A stretch of DNA of 64,000 bases from Aquatica leii (taxonomy: Eukaryota > Arthropoda > Insecta > Coleoptera > Lampyridae). Below are positions 32,232-43,729 of this stretch, piece by piece (positions within the stretch are counted from its first letter, which is position 1; each line of letters starts with the position of its first letter). The notes under the pieces were generated by a model. The model made no database searches. It was not told where the DNA came from and saw only the letters and a list, made by a program, of their open reading frames with translations. The stretch lies in contig CM069432.1 in NCBI GenBank assembly GCA_035610365.1, positions 15,314,001-15,378,000 on the forward strand. The letters are read 5' to 3'. The translations under genes and the position numbers were made by a program.

Positions 32232-33422
32232 TGTTACAACCTTGCACGGTTAACTCACACAGTCGGAGATAGGAAAGTTTCAAGTAAATAATATTTAAGG
32301 GCGCCAGATCTTTCATAATTAACTCTTCTGTCTCGATCAAAACAGACGGTCTAAGCTTGTAACTAATTTTTAGGTTTATAATCCTTGTTACCCTGATGTT
32401 CGTGTAACCACAATAAAAGAGAAAGGTATGTTACCATAAATGGAAGATAAGATAAGTATAACAACTATAATTCAATAACGTAGAGTATTTATAACGATAA
32501 TGCAGAAATTATTGTGGTACATTCTATATACATAAATGCCGGAAGTGTCAGCAACCCACAATACATAAGTGTCGATAAGCGAAGAAAATTTGCCATTAAA
32601 TAACTAAGGTTCACAGCATGTAATATCACAGAATTAGTTATTGACAATACCTAAATGGTATTAAAACTATGGCAATTGCGTATGTTAAACAAGTTAAATT
32701 TCGTGAGTGACCTACTTTGACAGCGACATAATAATTAAAAAAGAACTTGCCTACAATCCAGTACTTCCCCGAAGAAAACGTTTTCCTCGTTGAGTAGCCT
32801 GAAATAGTTATGAATAGCAAATCGTGTCAACGCAATGACTCACGAAAGTCGAAGTCTACAAAACTGTTAATAATAAAAGAAATTAGATATAAAAACCCGA
32901 TGTATCGTATGCTGTTCCTCGCAATCATTAAAAGGTGGGTATCGCAATCGACTGACGTATAATAAGTAACATCTCGGAAGCAAATGCTGGTCGAGACTTT
33001 GTTTTTTAAGTGGATAATATGCCTTCCAGAATCTTAAGCGTTTAGTGAGAGTATTTATCGAATTTGATCCCTCGTTGTGCGTTATTAAATCGAAACATGT
33101 GGCCAAAGCGTGGCGGAACGGCTATCAAATTAAGAAAGAAATTACCACAGAACCCTAACAAAACGGATGTAAATAGCTTACCTTGTGACGAATGAATTAC
33201 TTTAAATACGTAATCAATTTATAATTTCATTTCCATTACAGTCGATGTTCTTAGAAACTTCCAGTTTTAAACTAAATAGGCTTCTTTAGGTAGTTGTCAG
33301 TTTAACATCTTGACAGCAAATGACAGTAACAAGGAAAATCGGTAGAGGGTGTCAAAACCGTAATCTAATTTTAATTCAACCAATATACAGGGTATTACAT
33401 TATGAAATTTTTACACGTAACA
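32232..33422 (-). repeat. Solo LTR-B, copy 2 (inserted in BEL)
   Basis: 1191 bp, TGTTACAACC to CACGTAACA, with a perfect 4-bp duplication TAGT at 32228-32231 and 33423-33426. This is the uninterrupted reference for LTR-B. No internal sequence, so it arose by LTR-LTR recombination. Confidence 0.9.
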
Positions 33423-33965
33423 TAGTTATTGAGTTTTATTACAAAATGCACTGTGGTCAAAATCAATTAGTAGCCCTTGTTAGATCAAAATTCTGGATAC
33501 TGGCTGGTCGAAAAAATAGGCAAGTTATCACCTCAAAAGTTAAAAGCTTTTACATCATGTTTTGATAACACCGGTTGCGATTTTACACAAAAAAGTTATC
33601 ATATATCAAATCATACGTTTGTTTATTTATTTGTACAGTAACAAAAGCGGTTCATTTAGAGCTCGTTACAAGTTTAAATTCAAATGCGTTTATTGAAGCT
33701 TTTAAGAGATAGATGGCTCGCAGAGGCAAGCCATCCCACGCCCTACTTTGTATGCGCTGCGAATACGATGAAAGAATTTTATTGTAATTTGTCAAAGCTT
33801 TAAAAACGACGTTTTGGAATATACCGTAACTGAATCAGTTCAATGGCATTTTATTCCGCCTAGGCATGTGGAATTTCGGTGGCTTTTGGAAAAGTAACAT
33901 CCGCCGGGTAAAAAGTCATTTTACGAGAAACTTAGGTTTCTTGAGTTGATCCGCCAAGAATAAAT
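33423..33965 (+). pseudogene. BEL integrase, first part
   Basis: Reads HCGQNQLVALVRSKFWILAGR (zinc domain end), then YLFVTVTKAVHLELVTSLNS and FIEAFKR with RRGKPS (catalytic-core start), and VQWHFIPPRH near 33840. These are BEL/Pao integrase blocks; the second catalytic Asp region is frame-shifted. It continues after the solo LTR-A at 35228. Confidence 0.8.
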
Positions 33966-35222
33966 TGTTACGCTGGCCTTCTTGTAACAAAACAAAGCAA
34001 CGGTTTGCACAGCTTCTTTAGAGAGGGATCGCAGGCTTTGTTATGTGTGATTATAACGTGAATCTAGAAAAAAGCGCCAAGACAATGAAAAATTAAATTC
34101 TATAGATACCGTCTAACTCTACCCGTAGCAGGAACAGAATAAATAACACCACAGAAGTAATAACACTGAATATATATATTTATTATATCACAGAAGATGA
34201 AGAAGGTATATAAATGTAAGTTCTCGACAATATTTACACGTAGCTCGAATTATAAGTTGCGCCGAATAGCGAGCAACACACCGTACAACAAGCTGACCCC
34301 TGTCAGTCTAAGCAGTTACATAAACATAACGTCTGAATTTATATTTACAAATCTATAAATTGTAGAAAAAAACAAAACAATTTAAGCCTTCGAGACTCAA
34401 CGCGCACTGCTTATAAGTTCGTGAAGTACAAAAATATTATTAATTGTGTTAACATGCACGTACGGTCATAAACGACATGACCACCGAAGTACAAATCAAA
34501 GAAAGAAATTAAAGTAGTAATACTCACAGTTAGGTTTTACCTCTTGTCGGATATTAGCTAATCTCCGTACTTGATGTACCTAAAAGGTAATATTAAACCC
34601 AATCTAAACGAGCATCTAATGTTAACACAAATAAAAAGTCTCTTTAGCATCCAATCATTAAGAACGCAAGTGCGCAGCGTTTCCCTTCGACTTAGCAACC
34701 TAAATTTCCCATGTTTGTCGTAATTATTCTTCCCCAAAGAAGGATTGTCTTGCCTGTTTCCAACCCTTGACGGTGGATACGATAATGATGTTATCAATAA
34801 TGTGACGTCATGGAAATTTTCCAATGAGGCCACCTGCTAGTTATCTTCGGTGATAACGATGAAAATTTGGTGGGTACCAAAATCCGCTACAGACAATAAG
34901 CAGAGTCAATTTAAACCCTCAATAAAGAAAAATTTATACCACTCACCCCGATTCAACCTTCCAAATGCAATTGCATATTAGGGTAATAGCCTGAAACAAT
35001 CTAACGGTGAAGTTCACCCGGGCGTAAAAGTACAGAACTCGTAGATGGTCTTGTAGGAATTGAGGTAAAAATGCTGTCTAAAATTTGACAGTCTCGGCGA
35101 AAGAGTAGAGAAATTCTCCTGACAAATTTCATACTCGACGAGAAATTTTTCATGCTCGCAAATTGAACTACTAATATCTTTTTTTAACATTACAGTCATT
35201 TATACAAACTTTTAAAGGACAC
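33966..35222 (-). repeat. Solo LTR-A (inserted in the BEL integrase)
   Basis: The reverse complement matches the LTRs of Gypsy A (53085-54285, 57515-58691). The right end carries a local rearrangement of about 35 bp. TAAAT flanks both sides (33961-33965, 35223-35227), a probable target duplication (Gypsy A itself has TACT). Integrase reading resumes on both sides. Confidence 0.75.
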
Positions 35223-35227
35223 TAAAT

Positions 35228-35708
35228 TAAATTAGGAATGTTTCTCTACTTTACTCTGCCAAATAAAAAGTGTGCTTAATTTACGTCCTTTGGCTCCACT
35301 GTTCAACGATCCTAACGACCCGCAATTCTTGACACCATTTAATTTTTTGACTGGAAAAGGAGCAGAAGCTATTCTAGAACCACAGATAACAAGCGATCCT
35401 GAAAACAAACTAGATCAATATCAACTAAGAAATAAATTGATTAACCATTTTTAGAAAAGATGGTGTAAAGAAGTGCTCTTAGAGTTTCAGCAAGCTTCGA
35501 AGATTTTAAATCGCACGATGAAAAAGTTGGAGATTTGGTATTATTCATGGATGAAAACGGGCCCGCACTTCAATGGCCTCTAGGAAGAATTTTAAAAATT
35601 CATCCTGGTTCCGACGGTGTTGTTCGTGTTCTTACAATAAAACTTGCCGATGGAAAGACTACCACTCGCGCAGTGAAAGAAATGTGTCTTTTGCCAATTG
35701 AGCAATAA
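35228..35708 (+). pseudogene. BEL integrase C-terminus (end of pol)
   Basis: VLNLRPLAPLFNDPNDPQF and LTPFNFLTGKG (35272-35360) are hallmark BEL/Pao residues. They are followed after a frame break by VGDLVLFMDENGPALQWPLG and a VKEMCLLPI ending, stop near 35706. The 3' LTR begins at 35787. Confidence 0.85.
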
Positions 35709-35786
35709 GTTTGGTAATTAAAGAGAATGCTTGTGATTAGTGTTTGTTTCTGTTTTGAAATATCGCATATTTCAAGGCGGCCGGCA

Positions 35787-36029
35787 TGAAGAAAACTTGC
35801 GCTTGTGGGTAGAGAGGGAGAGTACCGGCTAGCGAGTTTCTTTATGTTGGTTGTGAAAAAATTTAGGAACATTAAGTTTTCAATTGTTGTATAGGTGGTT
35901 CGTAGCTTGTCAAATAAGCAAAATAAACTAATTCAAAAATTACAGTCCATTTCTTTAAATTTTACAAAGAAGAAGAATAAGGGTGGTTTCAACTCAAACA
36001 TAATTTGGAAGATACTCGACTTGCCAGCA
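35787..36029 (+). repeat. 3' LTR of the BEL element
   Basis: 243 bp, pair of 28939-29174 with scattered differences; the target duplication AACGT follows at 36030-36034. Confidence 0.85.
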
Positions 36030-36034
36030 AACGT

Positions 36035-37380
36035 TTTCTGAATTTTGAATTGAATGGAATTAAATCAATATCAGGTAAGGAGGAGGTCTACCCAAACCCG
36101 AGAAAATTAGCAAGTAGACGATGCTATTTCACTGATTCTCACTGAAGATGCAACCCGCTACCAGAAAAGTTATTACAAATAATTTGATGGGTAACATTAA
36201 ATAACATTAAAGAAAATAGGTAAGTTTGTACTTTATACAAAAATTTAATAAAAATCTTTTTAGTTTCAACTAGTAATTTAGAAAACCCCAAACGCAGTCA
36301 ATACTAATGCTGTTTTTATGTAAAATCTGAGGTTTTATTTAGGTTTGAAGTAAAAACTTATTAATTTTTATTTGTTACTATTCACAAAATTTTGTTAAAT
36401 ATTTTTTCTAAAAAAAATTTAAAATAAACTATAATAAGTATATGCAAGTAATACAATAAAACTAATATATTAAATTTATATAACATTTAAAAAGACGAAA
36501 ACGTCAATAATTAAACAAAAATGTATGCAAAATATATAAGAATTTAAGCAAATGTAAAATTAGTTAACATAGATATAAGTGTAACAATAAATTACCAAAA
36601 TATAACAGTATCACATATTTTCACAATACATCCGATTTTAATGTAATTAATTTTAATTTAAAAAAATAAAATCACGTATTAGAACGGCGGCGTTTTGTAA
36701 TGTTTTTTTTGTAGCTGTAAATCTATACCATAAAAATTTTTTATTATAACATCAGTTTTTGCGCTGTGTACATTAAAAATGCTTTATTGACTAAAACGTG
36801 CTTTAATTTTGAACTAATATACTTTCCTAAAGGTGAAATACACACACAAACGCGTATTTAAAATCAATTAATTCACTCAACCTGTCAAACTAAATAAAGT
36901 TCATAAATAAACAAAATGTTTAAATTGAACGTATTAGATCGAATTTTCTTTTGTATTATTTAAAAAGTAAAAATTTACTATAGCAACAATTAAAATAAGT
37001 GGAATAACGATTTTAATTATTTTAGAGCACAAAGAACAAATAATAACGTTCGTTTATGCCACTAAAGTACCGATAAACCCCTTAACTTTGTGTTGGGATT
37101 AAAATACACTTTAGATGTTTAGTGTACAGTATACCTACCATTAATTTCAAACATAGTTTCTCCACAACTCCTTCCACCATGTTATCTATTTTTACGTAAA
37201 ATAAAGGTTTACTCGATGTTTAAAATGTTTTCTTTCTTGATTTCTAAAGATAATATTTTATTTTAATTTTTATTAAAAATAAATAAGTAACGTGTTTTAG
37301 TTACAGTAAAATATAAACAAACGCTATAGAAATATTTGTACATAAAATCAAAGACCGAAATAAAAGAAAATTTGATTTAA
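36035..37380. other. AT-rich DNA with repeat X, copy 2
   Basis: 36239-36450 matches repeat X at 19161-19370. The rest is very AT-rich with no ORF over 60 codons that looks real and no recognised element. Confidence 0.5.
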
Positions 37381-37534
37381 TTGAAATTCTAGTCCGAAAT
37401 TTTTCCAATTTGGTCCGCAAATAAGTCTTTGTAATCATCGAGCAGAGTGTTTAATTTTTTGTTTGTATCGTAACAGGAAACATTTTTGATATATGACCAG
37501 TTCAGCTTAATTCCTTTTACACCAACGTTACATG
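37381..37534 (-). repeat. Chimeric end: Gypsy E internal sequence joined to its LTR
   Basis: 37381-37515 matches Gypsy E internal DNA at about 43480-43610 (CGAGCAGAGTGTTTAAT, GACCAGTTCAGC). 37516-37534 then matches the LTR (TTTACACCAACGTTACATG, as at 45270-45295). The switch falls within TTAATTCYTTTTA, which both sources share. Confidence 0.75.
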
Positions 37535-38392
37535 CAGGGACCTGGACCGAAACGTAATAACGGTTCCGGTACGGTTCTGGTTTAACTTAAAATTTTTTTA
37601 ACGGTTCCGGTTCCGGTTTAGGTTCCTATAGACGCAAACGGTTCGGTTCTTGTTTTTTTTTGTACTTTTCGGTTTTTTTCGGTTCTAGCATTGTACAATG
37701 GTTCTAGTAATTCAACTACATATTTAAATAAATAACAAAAATAATTTATACAACTCAACAGAAGCGTACAGAAGTTAGAGAAAAATTAATAAGTGTCATG
37801 CATGGCCATTCTTTACTAAACATTAAGTGATAAATAAATTATAGACATTTATATAAACGTGTTCTACCTATTCATCATATGTATTGTAAACCCAAAATTC
37901 ATTCGTTCAAAAGCTCACTTTTATCTTATGACCAGTCATCAGTTTATGTTATCGTCATTTTGTCAATTATGTTTTGACTATAGGTATGACTGGAAATTCG
38001 CATTCCACGTATGTTTCTGTTAAACTACAAATTCAAGGGAATTTTTTTTTAAGATTTGGTCTAAAGTGGCCGATTTGCGAGATATTTGCACTTACAGTTT
38101 TTAGTCCGGTTCTGACTACTTAAATAAGTGAAGATTGACTGTTGACTTGAACTATGCGGTAAATTCTAAGAGCTCTGTTGTATTTTAAAATGTATTTTGT
38201 TGATTTCTTTTCATCCACAAAATAAATCGTTAATAAAATAATTACAATAAATAAATAATCATCAATCTTCATTTCTACGTTTTGACACTGACCCAACTTA
38301 ACAAAATGCACTTTTTTGTACTCGATTACAATTATCTTGTTGCAACCAAAACAACACCTTAACTAATACAAAAAAATGTGCAATGTAAGAAG

Positions 38393-38424
38393 TATAAATA
38401 CCAAATTCAGTGTACAGTTCAGTG
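38393..38424 (+). promoter_or_regulatory. TATA box and initiator
   Basis: TATAAATA at 38393-38400 is followed by the arthropod-type initiator TCAGTG at 38419-38424, its A 28 bp from the TATA start (another TCAGTG at 38407). A short ORF begins at 38447. This spacing is that of a functional insect core promoter. Confidence 0.55.
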
Positions 38425-38446
38425 TTCAGAGTGTTATTCATAATCA

Positions 38447-38527
38447 ATGATTATTCCTACCTACGAAGGTCGTGGGCGAGAAAGACCACCTCGTGTACTA
38501 GCAGCTAAAGAGCAAGCAAAAGAATAA
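38447..38527 (+). CDS. Short ORF after the promoter, unknown function
   Basis: 26 codons (MIIPTYEGRGRERPPRVLAA...), the first ATG after the initiator at 38421. It may be a first exon, because an acceptor-like TATATACAG at about 38581 precedes the helix-turn-helix coding sequence. It could also be spurious. Confidence 0.3.
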   Translation: MIIPTYEGRGRERPPRVLAAKEQAKE

Positions 38528-38579
38528 ATATTTTCAATAATATCAAAACTTAAATAGTTGTTTTTCTGTAATGTATATA

Positions 38580-38705
38580 CAGGTATTGCAAATTATAGAA
38601 GATCGTCCCCGCAGTAGCACTAGAGAATTAACTCGCAAAATTAACGTATTCCATAGTACACCACATCATATTCTGAAAAGTTATTCTCTGCACCTTTATA
38701 CCCTT
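38580..38705 (+). pseudogene. Helix-turn-helix fragment, probably Tc1/mariner-like transposase
   Basis: LQIIEDRPRSSTRELTRKIN followed by HSTPHHILKSYSLHLY resembles the N-terminal DNA-binding region of IS630/Tc1/mariner-type insect transposases. Downstream frames to about 38830 look like decayed continuation. This does not match hAT, so the fragment may be captured or the terminus assignment wrong. Confidence 0.45.
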
Positions 38706-39667
38706 ATAATAGTTAACTTACGTTAGTTTTGAATCGCGACGTGGATTTTGTGAGTGGTTGCAATAACAAACAGCTTTTGACCTAACTTCAGTGCCAACAT
38801 ATCATTTTTAGATAAGTAGCTGTAATTTGACGCGTCTAAAAAATCCGAATCTATTATTTGTTCTTACTGGAGTCATATTAAAAAGATACCAGCTATTTTT
38901 CTCGCAGCAAAGAAATTATTAATATACAGTGCACGTCGCTTGTTGGAATTATGGATAATGTTATCAATCGGGTAATGTTATCACTTTATTAAAGAACAAG
39001 CCAGACGTATGCTACTACATAGATAAAACACCGCTTATAGTAATCATAATATCAATAATCATAATGGACTTTTCAATTTTCTTTTTAGGTTTGTTTCTAT
39101 GCATAAACTTTTTTGCTGAATTTTCACAATACGATTGTATATATATAGTGCAAGCTTAATTTTTCCAGTCTTGTTTATTTATTTAAGTATTTTGCATTGA
39201 CTGACCTACGTTACGTTACATCATTTAAACATCTGTAACCATTCTTAGAATAACAACTTAAATTAACTACGTCTTATCTGACAACGTCATTTTGTATTTA
39301 TTTATGGTGTTAGCAAATTTCTGAGAAGAATTGTGTAGTTCTTAGAACAGTGAATTAAAGATCAGAACGGTATTTTGTTTTCTTTTTATTAATGTTGTTT
39401 TGATTTTTTAAACGTACTGTATTTTCTAATTAAACATTACATATTCACTGCTCTTCCAAAGTTTTTGTGTATTACGCTTAATAATTATGTTTACAACTTT
39501 GAAAATAAAACCGAAAAGAACCGAAAACACCGAAAAATAAATAAAGGTTCCGGTCCGGTTCGGTAATTTTAACTTGGACAAATTTCGGTTCCGGTTCCGG
39601 TTTCGGTCCAATTAAAAATACCGGTTTAGGTCCGGTTTTCGGTTTTATATCGGTCCGGTCCAGGTCG

Positions 39668-39716
39668 TCATTGTTTTTTTGCACACCGTAGTGTCTCTTG
39701 TCCCGTACATGTGACA
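39668..39716 (-). repeat. 3' LTR fragment of Gypsy E
   Basis: 49 bp (GCACACCGTAGTGTCTCTTG) match 45298-45346. The rest of the LTR continues at 37534 beyond the TIR element. Confidence 0.8.
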
Positions 39717-39834
39717 TTATAACAGTCTTTTCCAAGGAGAGTAATTCATTACAATGCTAATCTAATCACGTAACATGAACTGAATAACGGTAGGTATACA
39801 ATGGAATCTGTAACTATCAATAAAATAATAAGCA

Positions 39835-41476
39835 TTACCTTGTCCGAGTAGACCTTCGTAGGATAGTTGGTTCTTGTTCAAGTACAATTGGCACTTCCGA
39901 TGAACTTACAGGTATCACTGCCTCCATAGTTGGTACCTCTTCGTTTGATACATGATTTCGTTTGGGTACCAGTAATCCCTCGGGTTCTATTTCTGAATTA
40001 GGTTGTTGGCTGCTTGGTTTCGCTTGTGGCGCCTGTACTTCTTCGGGTGGAACATATTGCCGATTCTCTACTTCGGTCAGCTTCATCTGGTCAACATGGT
40101 GGTTATGTATAATTCCATCTACCACGACGTTATAATGTAAATTCCCAGTTTGCGATGCTACCACTCTATATCTCCATTTGTATGCCTTGTTAGAGTAACA
40201 CATAACTTGGATCTTGTACCCAATGTTGAATTTCCGAGCCATACGAATATTTATGCCTTTATTATCTACTAAATCAATTCTAGTCATTATCGGTCTTTTG
40301 AACAACAATTCTGCAGGGCTTATACCTGTGCTTGAATTTGGTAATTTCCTATATTGCAATAAGAGTTGACACAATTTAAAATGTAGATCTCCTGGTTCGT
40401 TCAGCATACTGCGCAATTCCTTTTTGGACATACCGTTCAGCTTGTCCATTTGTCGCAGGGTGGTAGGGCGCGGTGCATTTATGGTGAATTCCATTTGATT
40501 TTAGAAACATTTCAAATTCCGTCAATTTCAATTGACTACCGTTGTCGGATACCACTGTAACTGGTAATCCAAACCGAGAGAAAATGTCTCGAAGAATTCG
40601 TATAGTCGCAGTCGGTGTAATATTTTTCATCGGTATTGCCTCGATCCATTTTGAGTAAACATCTACAATAATAAGTATGTAAGTGTTCATAAAAGGTCCT
40701 AAATAATCTATGTGGATACGTTGCCATGTAGCTGATGCATATTCCCATGGATGTATACTTTTGTAGGTGAGTTCGGAACACTAGAGCAATGTAAACAATT
40801 TTTGCTAAACAATGCCAACATGAGCACTAAGAAGTTTTTTTAATATTTTGTGTTGTAACGTTTCTGGTATGACCATCCGTATTCTCTTAAAGATACACCC
40901 ATCCAACAATTCAAATTTGGCTTCCGAATAGCCTGTTGGTAAGGTGTCGCCTGTCTGTAAAGACAAATACAAACGTTTAAGCTCTGGATCCTTTAGTGTA
41001 TGATTTCTTATTTCCTTGTGTGTTTCTGAAGGTAGGTCAATCTGGTGAATTTGTAGAACTGATTTTGTATTAATTCCACTTCAATCTATTTCTGTAGGTA
41101 AGGGAAATCTTGAAAAATAGTCAGCATTTGCATGATTCTCACTTCGCCTATACTCGATTTGGTAATCAAATCCAGAGAGGAAATTGGCATAATGCAACAT
41201 CCTGGAGACGGATGTAACAGGCATTTCCTTGCTTGGGTAAAACATTGCTGTAAGTGGTTTATTATCCGTAACAAGAATGAATTTCCGGCCGTAACAGTAT
41301 TGGAAAAAATGTTAAAGTCGCCAAACTATTGCTGTAACTTTCTTGTTTATGTGACTGTATGATTTTTCACTTTTTGACAAGGAACGGGACGCGAAAGCAA
41401 TTGGTTTTTCAGTTTCGTCTAATTACCTGTGAGATAGTACGGCACCTAGTCTCTCCGGTCCCGCATCGGTAGCTAA
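39835..41476 (-). pseudogene. Gypsy E pol: RNase H and integrase
   Basis: Reading right to left: RNase H (RLATDAGPERLGAVLSH at about 41470, KPIAFASRSLSKSEKSYSHI, FILVTDNKPLTAMF), a linker, the integrase zinc region, then the core with IIVDVYSKWIEAIPM (about 40670), VSDNGSQL (about 40545) and HPATNGQAERYVQ (about 40445). The three catalytic acids are visible. The C-terminal domain is open in 39835-40494 (LLQYRKLPNSSTGISPAELL, MKLTEVENRQY) and ends RRSTRTR. Stops near 41400 and 40790 and frame shifts inactivate it. Confidence 0.85.
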
Positions 41477-41479
41477 ACG

Positions 41480-42590
41480 TGTAACGTCCCGTTATAATTC
41501 ATTACAATTAAAATTCAATTTTACATTCGTTTATTTTTGCAACTAATATTGCACGTAAATTTATTTAGTTTCACAACGTCGCGTTGTATTTCGGAGGCGT
41601 CTGCGTAGTTAACTTGAGTAGAAGGTCAAGTTTCCATTTCCGTTTGAACAATCTTGACGTGCGTGTCGTAGTGATGCGGGGAAGTCAAATTTTCTTGATT
41701 ATGGCGTAAAAACCCATGTAATTTAATTTTTATTCATTCCATCTAATTATTGGTGAGTTTACCTTTATTTTGATATAATTTTTCTATTGAATTAAGCATT
41801 TTTAGTGATTTCAAAGTATTGCGCAATGGTTAGACAAAGGAATTTATTTCGAAGACCGTTACGTTGAAGGTGTGACGTAAGTACATGATGTCATTTAAAA
41901 AACTGTTCTAATTATTTATGTTTAGGGTCTTTTGTTTTTATTTAGATCTTTTATTTTTATTTGGATCTTTCTTTTTATTGGATCTTTTCGTTTATTGTAT
42001 TTTTATTCTGGATCCTTTCTTTTGGTTTTGTCGTTGAATTAATGGATTATCAGTTATTGAAGTTGATTATACATTGGTTTATTCCTGTTGAAGAATTTTA
42101 TCACGTTAACCAAGATGTGCTAAAAATAGAAGATATCCGATAACGTTATATTAAGCATGGTGAGTCAATTGGAATTAAGTTACATTTTACATTCAAGCAG
42201 TTAAATTGTGTTGTTTAAAACCTTTCGGGAAACCTACTCGATAACAAATTTACCGTTTACTATTTTTTGCATTTAATATTAATTACTTATTAGGTGTAAG
42301 ATTTTACGCTCTTTATTCATCACTTAATGTGGTTGGCGTCCTAATATTTTATTTTAAATACTGTTTTATTCTAAATATGTTTAATTCAAATATTGTTCAT
42401 TGTTCTCTAATGTAAATAGTTAGTTAAGTATAGTTAATAAATTAACGGAGTTCACGTCTTTGTAGTTATTATCATTCAAACCCATCACCTTGAGGTCTGT
42501 GCTTACGATTGCTTGCCGTGGTTATATTATTTTTACTTTTAATTAATGTATTTTAAACGTTTTTTATTCCGTCAATGTATTTTTATTACA
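41480..42590. repeat. Solo LTR E inserted between RT and RNase H of Gypsy E
   Basis: 1111 bp, TGTAACGTCCC to TTTTATTACA, flanked by AACG at 41476-41479 and 42591-42594. The interrupted pol frame (MELPLRL / ATDAGPERL) rejoins when it is removed. Orientation is unclear. Its last 35 bp (TTTTATTCCGTC...TTATTACA) resemble part of repeat D. A 60-codon ORF at 41961-42143 has no known domain. Confidence 0.85.
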
Positions 42591-42594
42591 AACG

Positions 42595-43480
42595 TAACGG
42601 TAATTCCATACTAAAATGTGTAAGTACCTTTGGGCTAACGATTTCTTCCTTAATGTCACGAAATTATTTTTTGCAGTCTTCTGACCATTAAAATTTTTCA
42701 TTCTTGATAAACTATGCATATAAAAGTGCCAGTTTTGAAGACACGTTAGGTAGGAACCGGTGATAGTGATTTATCAACCCTAGTAACTTACGTACCCCCT
42801 GTACATCTTTAGGTCGTGGAGCATTTTTGATCGAATCGATTTTGTCCGGCATGGCATGTAGTCCCGATTCATCAATCACATGAACCAAATAATTAATTGA
42901 TTTCTTGAAGAACTCACATTTCCTTTTGTTTAAATGCAAGCCACTGGCACGTAATCTGTCGAAGGTTTTCTTCAACCGGTGGATTGTTTCTTGATACGTC
43001 GAACGTTGGACTTTAATATCATCAAAGAAGCAAGTAACTCCTTCTAATCCACTTAGTAGCTGGTCCATAAAACGCTGCCAACGGTTTGGTGCTATTTTTA
43101 CGCCAAACATAAGGCGTTTTACCTTGTAAATACCCAGATGTGTTGAAATTGCTTGCAACATTGCAGTTTCTTTGTCAACTTCCATATGGAGGAAAGCTTG
43201 ACTGATGTCCAGCGAGCAAAAATATTTTCCTCTTTCCATACTGGCGAATATGTTTTGTACCTGGGTATAGGATAGTTGTCATTCTGGATATGCTTGTTTA
43301 TTGAGCCTTTGTAATCAGCGCATAGGCGTAATTTCCCATTCTTCTTAATTACTGGAGAACCCCAAGTTGAGTTTGCCTTAGGATTCCTTCTTCAACGCGA
43401 GCTTTTAGTGAGGATGGCACTGGTCGCGCTTTCAAAAATATTGGTGTAACTGATTCATTCACTAGTTTCATAGAACATTT
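42595..43480 (-). pseudogene. Gypsy E reverse transcriptase
   Basis: The main ORF at 42712-43239 holds FCSLDISQAFLHMEVD (palm, first Asp), IYKVKRLMFGVKIAPNRWQR, CFFDDIKVQ (catalytic FxDD box), LHLNKRKCEFF and LLGLINHYHRFLPN. Upstream (43240-43480), in other frames, are the finger residues equivalent to LRLCADYKGSINK and PVLKKNG. It copies genomic RNA into DNA. Frame shifts near 43250 and 43330 break it. Confidence 0.9.
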
Positions 43481-43729
43481 GTAGTTGGGAATGTTTCCAA
43501 TTTCGTACGCAAATAAATCTTTGTAATCGTCGAGCAGAGTGTTTAATTTCTCATTTGTATCGTAACAGGAAACGTTTTTGTTATATGACCAGTTCAGCTT
43601 AATTCTTTTTAATCAATCTCTGCCAAAGATTAAATCCACGTCCTGGTCTATAATATAAATATCACCATGTTGTATTTAGTTTTCATAAGCAATTTGTACA
43701 TTTGCTATGCCGACTGGTTTAATAATTTC

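Larger units (their letters stand above)
28939..36029 (+). mobile_element. BEL/Pao LTR retrotransposon with nested insertions
   Basis: The LTRs at 28939-29174 and 35787-36029 match (GAAGAAAACTTGCG, GGTAGAGAGGGAG, CAACATAATTTGGAAGA). The flanks carry a perfect 5-bp duplication AACGT at 28934-28938 and 36030-36034. Pol domains of BEL type lie between. Nested are a hammerhead-bearing foldback (29462-29695), solo LTR-B (32232-33422) and solo LTR-A (33966-35222). Without these about 4.4 kb remain, well below the 6-7 kb usual for the family, so gag is mostly lost. Confidence 0.9.
37535..39667 (+). mobile_element. TIR element with hAT-like ends inside the Gypsy E LTR
   Basis: Left end CAGGGACCTGGACC; the reverse complement of the right end reads GACCTGGACCGG. 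Both flanks carry many CCGGTTCCGGTT-like subterminal repeats (37560-37690, 39540-39660). The LTR flanks rejoin as ACATG/TCATTG, equal to the intact LTR near 45293, so no target duplication remains and the outermost right bases may be lost. Inside are a core promoter, a short ORF and a helix-turn-helix fragment. Confidence 0.65.

Noticed and set aside
41961-42143. 60-codon ORF in the solo LTR E
   Set aside because: Lies wholly inside a non-coding LTR; composition-driven.
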